From Cricetomys ansorgei (taxonomy: Eukaryota; Chordata; Mammalia; Rodentia; Nesomyidae), in NCBI GenBank assembly GCA_026225945.1, contig JAMJFZ010000690.1, forward strand, positions 62,001 through 126,000: a stretch of DNA of 64,000 nucleotides, written 5' to 3'. Below, piece by piece: positions 56,508-64,000 of this stretch (position 1 is its first letter; each line of letters opens with the position of its first letter). The notes under the pieces are model-generated. The model was not told where the DNA came from. It searched no databases and saw nothing but the letters and a program-made list of their open reading frames with translations. Position numbers and translations under genes: made by a program.

Positions 56508-57837
56508 ATATAAATTTTACTTTTAAAAACATTTCATTTATTGCTATATGGTGCAAGGGAATGAAAGTATAAAATCTCATGCTTATTTTTTAATTCAGGA
56601 CTCTAGTTTCATATAAGATTTTTTGCTTCTATGCATCTTTACATTAAGATGATGAATTGGGATTTTTGAAAGCCGAAATTGGCAACATTTTTGTCTATAA
56701 CTGTTTGAAACTATATATAAACAAAATCTTCCAGTAAAAGAAAATAGAGTCTTAAAACTGGGAGTATAGACAGACTCAGGGATGAAAGGAAACCCTATGG
56801 CTTGATCATTCAGGAACTATTTTTAAATTATTTCTTCTTGTACCTATTAGATGGGAAACAGGAGTCACTTGGATCTTGACTTACAAGATGAATCAATTGG
56901 GCAGTCTCACTATATCTCAGAATACTACTCTTTGAAATTAGGAACATATTAAATTGTATGTTTAAATCAAAGTCACACTGTGAGATTGCTGAAACTCATT
57001 TTGGTAAATGAAACATTTTAAACAATGGAAAACTGGAAAAAATCACCCAGATTTTACTCTGCACTAGGCTCTGTGCTAACACAGAGGTCTTCATGAACCA
57101 GTTACCAACATCTGCACTCCAAACTGAGCTTGCATATGAATACTTTGTTAGCATGCTTGGGCAGCTGAAGGAATGCGAACTCAAACAATGTGTGTGCCTC
57201 TGCCTAACATTTCTTATAGGCTGAATGTGTTAGTTAGCCAGGACTCACAGGGGTGAACCACGGTGATTACTGAGTGTGTGAAAGTCTGTTAATACGATGA
57301 GGGCTAAATAAAAATGGTGCTATCCAATGTCTTCATAAGGAAGCCCAGGAAGAAGTTCCACATGGAAGTCTTTAGGAAAAACATTTAGATTGGTAGTTTT
57401 GTTGATTATTAATTGGAAAGAAAAACACACTTTGTCTAAGAAGGTCTCCATCAAAATAGGGTGAGGTAGTTAGTATGTAAACAGGTGGGGATAATATTGC
57501 ATTGGTGTCACATGGACTCAGTGTTGACACAGGTGGATATAACATAATGAATATCCTAAACAGAAAAACTAGAAGTTAAGTTGAATGTTCCAATCAGAAC
57601 ATGGGCTAAGAACTTCTGTCTTGCAAATATTGGGAAACTTTGGGCGATGAGCATAGATACAATGAATATAGCCTAACTTTATGATTGTACTACACAGAAC
57701 TCTAGAAAAAAGAATTCCAATATTACAAAAATAATCCCAGGGAAAATAGTATAGGTAGTAAAGAAACTTTAGTGTGGCTATTGTTACCTATCCTAAAATC
57801 ATCATAATCTTGTCTTATAGTTTGTTGTTTTCTTAGC
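56508..57837. other. Unrecognised unique stretch
   Basis: About 1.3 kb without recognisable repeat or exon. Confidence 0.4.
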
Positions 57838-57958
57838 TACCTGCAAGCTATAACCCATGTAAATTTGTATGCAAAGTGTTATTAGAACACAAATAAATAT
57901 GTCTGTTGCTGTTTTCATACTACAACAGCAGATTTCCTAGTTGTGACAGAGACCTTAT
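57838..57958 (+). mobile_element. hAT-Charlie-like MER element, partial
   Basis: 'tacctgcaagctataaccca', 'gtattagaacacaaataaatatgtctg' (with a small deletion), 'tacaacagcagatttcctagttgtgacagagacc' match the family at 36.56 kb. Confidence 0.6.
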
Positions 57959-58578
57959 TTTTTTAAAAAAGCAGACTATACATACAATGTGTCCCTTTTC
58001 AATAAGTTTTCCCACTCCTAGAAATATGATTGGAATACCCTTTTCAAATTATGACTATTTATAAGGACAACAGAAAAATAATGAACACTTTGTCATTGTT
58101 TTGTACACACAGGGTCATGGTTTAGATTAGAAGACCTCTCAATTGCATTCAATATTTACTTGAGGAAGGTCATGAGGGACAGGGGAGATATGAAAACATT
58201 CATGTGTGTTTGACTTTCTTTCCAAAGAATTTTGTATTTGAAAATTGGCCCACAACATTAAATTTATGTCCAGAGCAATGTAGGTAGTTCAATGGGAATC
58301 ACCATTTTTAATAAATATCTCTTTTAGGCCCTGAGCAAAACTATTGGTAGTCTTTGTACTTTAACTTTTCAGAATACTTGAGGCAAGAAAAAGAGACTAT
58401 GGAAGAAAAAAAATGAGCAAAAAATTAAATAATTAGAATACCACTCTTGCACATTCTACTGAATATAAATAATAGATAACAATGGTTATTATACCATGAT
58501 GGACAAATTTCATGTTTTATCCATTGATTCCTAATTTTTCATCTAAATCTTTTAAGTCTTTTTATTTCTATTTTAGGA
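57959..58578. other. Unrecognised stretch
   Basis: About 620 bp, AT-rich, nothing recognised. Confidence 0.4.
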
Positions 58579-58890
58579 GGATGTGTGTGTGTGACATGCA
58601 TGTGTGGACACGTGTATGTAGAAGCCTGAGGTTGATGTTGGCAGAGTCTTTCTCTCCACCTTATTCATTGAGGTATAGTCTCTCAGTTGAACCCAGAGTT
58701 CACCTATGCTCCTAGTCTATTTATCCAGCTTACTCTGGGGATTCTCTGTCTCCACCTTCAGAGAGCTGTAATTACAGGCAGCCATCACACCCAACTGTCA
58801 TTTCCATGGGTTCTTAAGATCTAAATACAGGTCCTCACACTTACTACATAAACACCAAGTGCTTTAACTGCTGAGCTATTTCCAAGTCCT
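58579..58890 (-). mobile_element. B4-like composite SINE, antisense, near full length
   Basis: Read on the minus strand: tRNA-like head (reverse of 'gctttaactgctgagctatttccaag'), then a B1-like middle (reverse of 'gagagctgtaattacaggcagccatcacaccc'), then an end corresponding to 'gaagcctgaggttgatgttggcagagtc'. The fusion of tRNA-like head and B1-like body is the hallmark of B4-type elements; the exact subfamily is from memory. Confidence 0.75.
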
Positions 58891-59089
58891 ACTTACTTTG
58901 TCTTATTTTACATACATAAATGCCAAGACTCTAAAAACTGAGGAACCAACTCTATTTCTATTAGAATTCTCTAGGGATTACATTGCAAAATATAATGTGA
59001 TATTGTGTCAAATTTAAAAGTAAGCTTATGAAATGAACTGCTGCCAATCAATCAGTGCTGTAAAATAAACCTCCATAATAGTGATTTAA
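58891..59089. other. Unrecognised short stretch
   Basis: About 200 bp, nothing recognised. Confidence 0.4.
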
Positions 59090-59430
59090 GGACATACCAA
59101 CTAGCTCATGCCACAAAACAAGCCACCTCCCCACTACAGTGACTTAGAAACAGCCATCATTTATTGCATCTCCCAAATCTGCCAATCAGTTCACTGGGAG
59201 TAAGCTAATTCATTCTTGGCTTAGGAACAGCTCTGCTCTAACTGCTTGTCACTTCCCCTGGATAATTATAAGCAAGCAAATCCAGGTAGGTACTCCTCAT
59301 AGCCATAGCAGAGTTAAAGGCAAGGGGAAACATAGCAGACCTTGAAGCCTGGACTCCTGAATGGCACACTCATTTCATGAGCCAAAAGAAATCATATGAC
59401 CAAGTCAAGAGCCCATGAAGTTCACCATGC
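59090..59430 (+). mobile_element. Ancient mammalian repeat, family unresolved
   Basis: 'actacagtgacttagaaacagccatcatttattgc', 'gccaatcagttcactggg', 'cttggcttaggaacagctctgc' and 'agaaatcatatgaccaagtcaag' fit a recurrent mammalian pattern (…acttagtggcttaaaacaacaaccatttatt…attggtcaaagcaagtcac…). I cannot name it with confidence. Confidence 0.45.
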
Positions 59431-60404
59431 CCACCCTGAGTTTGGATCAGAGAGAGAAAGAAAAGGCTTAGGCCAATATTTCACTCATTGGTTTGATTGA
59501 ATTTTAAAGTATTTTATTATGAATGTTGAAATGTGGGGTTATCTCAAAGCCAGACCCAGAAATATATGTATTTTCCAGTGAAATTTCCCTGTAACAAAAG
59601 AAAGAGCCAATTACTGTTTTGCATATAAGGTTCACATGGAAGTTTTAGGTGTCCAGTTAGATATTAGCAGACCTAGAAGACATTATAGCTAAACCCTTCC
59701 TTCATAATCAATATTCTGTAAAACCAAGGACTACAATTAGTGGTCAGAGGGGTCAGAGAAATGGGACCTGAGTCCTATCTGTGGCCTTGAGTGGAGGGAG
59801 ATGTGATATCTTGAACTTCACAGAAGGTCATTAATAGATAACTATCTAAACCTGATTTCAGGAGCCCTAAACCTTACAAGATTCCAGTCTAGCAGGAGGC
59901 TTTATAATAAAGAACAAAGACATACCACTGCTCCCCTCTGTAGCATTCAAGTCAAACAGGCCTGTCAATCTCTTGGATGGGATAAAGTCCCTTAGGAAAA
60001 GCTGCTTGTTCTAGTGGCTTTAGAAATAGTCTAAAGCCTTCCTAAAATGCACATATTTGCAATAGTCTCTATAGCTCTACTTTACCTTGTAATAATTTCT
60101 GTCTTCTACATTACACTCTGTATAGCTTATCTCCATATCTTGTCCTGATCACAAGGACCCAGGAGAAGAGAAAAGTCCATAGTGAAATCACAAGAAGACA
60201 GCTTCACATAGGGTTGCTTGGACTCTGTTCCACTACCTGATTCCTGTTTTATTCTAAACTTTGCCCTAAAAATACCCAGTACTCTCATGCACTCAGTGAG
60301 ATAATAAGACACTGTAGGTACCTGGTTTGACTGGTTAAATAAATAGTTACCAGTTATGGAAAGCAGCATGTATTTCATCTATAGAAAACTCAGTAATACA
60401 AAAG
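59431..60404. other. Unrecognised unique stretch
   Basis: About 970 bp without recognisable repeat or exon. Confidence 0.4.
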
Positions 60405-60408
60405 GATG

Positions 60409-60450
<42 letters not shown>
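60405..60450 (+). repeat. (TG)n microsatellite
   Basis: About 22 TG units with one GCG interruption near the start. Confidence 0.96.
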
Positions 60451-60451
<1 letters not shown>

Positions 60452-62975
60452 CTGTTCATAAAAAAAAATAAAGGAATTGAGCACATGATCCACATTTTTA
60501 GACTCCTGTAACAATTCACTTAAAAATATTAGTCTACATTTTGGTAAAAGGAATCATTTCTTTGCTGTCCGTGTTGCTGAGTGAGAGATAATGATCTCAG
60601 TTGTGTGATAAGATAATAACTTCCTGCCATTCTCAAGCACTTATACGATCATTAATATAAAATAAAAGTGATAGCAAAGCTGAGACAGTTTGCTTCAAGA
60701 CGGGAAATATTGATTGGTATACATATTCTCTGGATCCTACTCATGCTAGAAGAGAAAGTCGGGCAATTATTGACTTCCCCAATGATTAACAGGCACTTAG
60801 AGCAAGGCAAACAGTTTCTGCAAAACAGTGCAGTCTTTTTTGTTGTGGTTGTTGTGTCCCACAAGACAAAGGCAGCTTCATATTTACATTTTCCTTTCCA
60901 AATAATACAGCTGAAAAAGCCCATATTTGAGTTGTTGTGGAGATAAAAAGAAATGTCAAAATTCTGTTGTTTTCTTTGGTGCTCAGTGCTTATCCAAGAA
61001 AACAATTCATTTTCTAGTACTTGATTGAAGAATGTAAGTGATGGTACATACATATATTTGCAGTGCAGGAAGGTGTACTAATTCCAGCAGCAGAAGGAAA
61101 AGAATTGCAATGTTTGCAGTAACTATTGCAGAATGGTGTGACCTCACATTTAAAAAGGCAGTATGTGCTTATATTTTCCTATAAAGGAAGCCTTCACTTT
61201 CCCCTGACTAGGACCTTATCCACACCCTGAACATTGGCCTGCCAGGGGTGTCCTTGGTGGCTGGCAGTTTTTGACACATTTGACCCCAAAGTCAAATTGG
61301 GAAGGAAAATATTTCCCAGTTCGTCTAAGGATGCCCAGTGCTGGCCATTTGCACCTCAAAGAGAAGGATTTTGTGAAGCAGTCAGGTGACCAACTCACCT
61401 AGAGTTCATTCAGGAGACATTTTGCGTTTAGGAGTCAGCCAGTAATTCCAGCTCATGTTTTCCATCTGACTGCTCTTGCCTAATACAGGAAGCAGTTGAT
61501 TCTACTTGCTCAGAATAGTTTTTCTATCTGCACTGAAGTTATACTTTACAAACCACACAGAGTCTTCTTCTGCTGGAGAGGAAAACTCAAGTGCTTACTT
61601 GTCCATGTGAAGAAGAATTGAAAATGGGGACTTGGATTTCTGTACCAGGTACAGGGATTTGAGTGTAGAGCCTGAAGCATAATGGCATGAATGACATAAA
61701 TGGCTATGGGGAAACTGGAGCAGAAGAAGCAGTGAAGAAGGAAGAGCAAAGCTTTCTCCAGAGAAGGGAGAGGCTTCAGATAGTCCAAAAGGGTAGGGGG
61801 AGCATCCTGGGGTACAGGCAGTGAAAGGGGCACAATTAAAGGAAGGGAAGAAAGGGAGGAAGGTCAGATCACAGAAGGACACCAGAAGGTGTGTCTATGT
61901 GATCCTGTTGCCAACCCCTTCACATTGCAGAGGAAGCTCTGGAAATAGCCGTTTTACCCACAGCTTAGAGGCACCACATCAAAGTCATGCCTCCACCTAA
62001 TATCACCACCATTTGCTCCATCTACTTTAAATATGAAACAATGATGCCAAATGGAACAACAGATCTTGCTTCAGAGAATATGTCTTCATACTATGGGAGT
62101 AACTTGTCATGTGTCTCCAAGGAAAAGTGACTAGAAAGGTGACATGGTTTCAGTCATACTTTCAGAGGTACCAAATTTACCAAATTAGAATAGTGTGTTT
62201 ATGTGTTGTCAATAGCCCCTAGAGAGGGGAGAGTAGGGAGAATATTTTCTAATTTTCTAGTATCTGGTAGCTCCTGAAAAAGAAAGAAATAATTTACAGG
62301 ATAAAACTCAAAATGGGAAAGGTTATCTCATAGGAACATCTGTAATCATTTGCCTGTCAGGGCAAAATTAATTAACTGTGTACAGATTTTAAAAAGCTTG
62401 CTTCATCTGCTTGCTAAATCAATATAATTTATGACTTGCCTTCTTTAAATTTTTTTCAGCTTTTCTTAGGGCTTGAAAACAAGTTGTTAAATTGTTTTAA
62501 TTACATTTGGAGGAGAATGACATACTGATAGGTATAGTTTAAACATTGTTTTCAAGAAGATATGGGGCCTTTAGGCAACCTGACAAAACTCTTTGATTAT
62601 GGCTTACAGACTCTGATGGAGGTATGGAGAGTAAATAAACCAACTACTAACAAGGTGCTGTGTGTTTTGTCTTGAAAGATAAGATGGTCCTTTATGCAAA
62701 GTGCAAAGAAAATTATGATACCAGTGGATTTACCTTAACATGGTTTAAAGCCATTTCCCAGATTAGAGTAAAATTTTGAATTGCCCTTAAAGTGGTATTA
62801 AGATTATTTTCTGGTCTTTTATATTAAAATATATCAAAATAGAAACTCTCTTTTTTAAATAACAGCTTTGTCCAGGATAGCATGCTTGAACAGAACATTT
62901 GTGTCCTCATTTTGATAAGTTACATTTCCTGCTGAAAGGGAAATCCAAGAATAAAAACGTCCAATTTAAACTATA
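60451..62975. other. Long unique stretch
   Basis: About 2.5 kb with no recognised repeat. The 61780-61870 part is GGGA-rich. The 61190-61450 and 62350-62520 parts look like unique, possibly constrained sequence, but I have no alignment to show it. Confidence 0.4.
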
Positions 62976-63216
62976 TAATACTTTTCTTGACTGGAGAGGT
63001 GGCTCAGTGGTTAAGAGTACTGACTACTTTTCCAGAGGGCCCAGGGTTCAGTTCCCAGAACCCATATGATGATTCACAATCATCTGTAACTCCAGTTCCA
63101 GGGGATCCAACATCCTCTTCTGGCCTCTGAATACCAGGCATGTAAGTGGTACACACACATACTTGCAGACAAAACACTCATACACATAAAATAAAAATAA
63201 ACCATGTAATACTTTT
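62976..63216 (+). mobile_element. B2 SINE with 10-bp target duplication
   Basis: Intact B2 from 'gactggagaggtggctcagtgg' (62987) through 'gtaactccagttccagggga', 'ctcttctggcctctgaatacc' to 'acacataaaataaaaataaacc'. It is flanked by 'taatactttt' at 62976-62985 and 63207-63216. The tRNA-like promoter boxes are readable: 'tggctcagtgg' and 'ggttcagttcc'. One of the better-preserved SINEs here. Confidence 0.95.
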
Positions 63217-63598
63217 AAAAATAAGAGTTATGATGGAAAGTTTCAGCAATTAAAAAGTTCTTTTCTAATGAGATCGCCTCAGAAAGACTTAATTTTACCC
63301 AAAAATTACTTGTAAAAATTCCCCAAACTTCTTGGAACTACATGCATAAACCTCAACAACTGCAGCAATTATTCATTGTAGTTTTTACTGCTTAAACTTC
63401 TTTTGTTAGGCATTCTGTCCCATTGATCTTGCATATGGAGATCATTTAAGTCTTTCTTTGGAAATTTTCTCTAATGGATACTTGTCAATATTTTCCTGAT
63501 GGCCATGTTTGAAGCCTCACACTTTGCCACCACTTTCATCTGCAGGTGACAAACATACACACTCACTCTAGACTCAGATTAAGAGAGTATCATTTTCA
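63217..63598. other. Unrecognised stretch
   Basis: About 380 bp, nothing recognised. Confidence 0.4.
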
Positions 63599-63748
63599 GC
63601 ATGGCATGGTAGCACATGTTTTCAATTCTAGCACTCAGTAGGCTGAAGCCTGAGGACCATAAATTAGTTTGAAGTAAGCCTGTCCTATATAGCAAATTCT
63701 AGAACAGCCTGCGTTATACAATGATACCCTCTCTTGAAAAAAAAAAAA
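63599..63748 (+). mobile_element. B1-related SINE, diverged
   Basis: 'catggcatggtagcacatg', 'aattctagcactcagtaggc', 'ctgtcctatatagcaaattc', 'gataccctctcttgaaaaa'. Followed by a short GGAA tract at 63749-63766. Confidence 0.8.
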
Positions 63749-63844
63749 GGGAGGAAGGAAGGAAATAGTTTTTTATTCATCAGCTCAGTAATCTAACTTC
63801 CACAAATCTAAATTGCAAATGTGTAGCATGCCATATCGAATTGT

Positions 63845-63950
63845 GATCTATGCACCACCAGCAGCAGCATCACTTTGGCACTTGTTAGAAATGCAAATTT
63901 GGAAGCCCTAATCATACTGTCTCAATCTGGAAGCCTGAAGGTAGGACCAG
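63845..63950 (-). mobile_element. MER5A-like hAT element, antisense, partial
   Basis: 'caccagcagcagcatcactttggcacttgttagaaatgcaaatttggaagccctaatc' matches the reverse complement of MER5A (…accagcagcatcagcatcacctgggaacttgttagaaatgcaaattctcaggcccc). Confidence 0.65.
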
Positions 63951-64000
63951 CTACCTGCTTTACCATGGCCTCCAGTTGATGCCAGCCAAAGTCTATTAGA

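Noticed and set aside
57464..57480. let-7-like string 'tgaggtagttagtatgt'
   Set aside because: Only the first part resembles let-7; no matching hairpin arm is visible nearby.
1..64000. CRISPR arrays, operons, phage or plasmid features
   Set aside because: SINEs, L1s and long microsatellites place this in a mammalian nuclear genome; no spacer-repeat arrays are present.

Overview
The window is nuclear DNA of a mammal, almost certainly a muroid rodent. It carries dispersed B1, B2/B3-like, B4-like and ID SINEs, rodent L1 (Lx-like) 3' regions and a rodent ERVK-type LTR family, on a background of older mammalian repeats (MIR, L2, L1M, MLT1, MER5/MER20-like hAT elements). It is AT-rich, CpG-poor and full of microsatellites. 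A cricetid would fit as well as a murid; the species cannot be fixed by eye. All family assignments rest on remembered consensus patterns, because no alignment was run.

No complete protein-coding gene is visible. The open reading frames are short, and the longer ones are products of simple repeats, SINE tails or pyrimidine-rich tracts. The one gene-like locus is at about 5.65-6.2 kb on the + strand. It has a TATA-like box, a 30-T tract, the only obvious cluster of CpGs, a good-context ATG followed by exactly four codons, and a strong splice donor. This is read as a candidate first exon and promoter of a gene whose later exons lie outside the window. In that case most of the remaining 58 kb would be a large first intron. 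The gene itself was not recognised.

Layout: 0-5.6 kb is mostly unique AT-rich DNA with one B2/B3 SINE. 5.6-6.2 kb is the candidate exon. 6-17.7 kb is mostly unique, with ID, L2 and an Lx-like rodent repeat. 17.7-24.5 kb is repeat-dense (tRNA-derived SINEs, MIR, L2, L1M, hAT, B1). 25.4-28 kb holds an MLT1 fragment, an 832-bp L1 copy with a perfect 14-bp target duplication, and an old L1 body fragment. 30.8-32.6 kb has an unusual tail-to-tail pair of LTRs, rodent repeats, an ID element and long compound microsatellites. 33.5-44.8 kb mixes L2, MIR, hAT, B1, B4-like and Lx-like elements with a solo LTR. 46-51.7 kb has L1, B1, B2 and hAT copies. 51.7-62.9 kb is largely unique with a few old SINEs and a good CTCF-like motif near 53.2 kb. 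62.9-64 kb has an intact B2 with target duplication, a B1 and a MER5A-like copy.

The strongest oddity is the LTR pair at 31.04-31.71 kb. Two LTRs of one family point at each other and share a single near-palindromic primer-binding-site-like core. The whole unit is flanked by 6-bp direct repeats matching at 5 of 6 positions, as if it integrated as one mini-element with U3 ends outermost.
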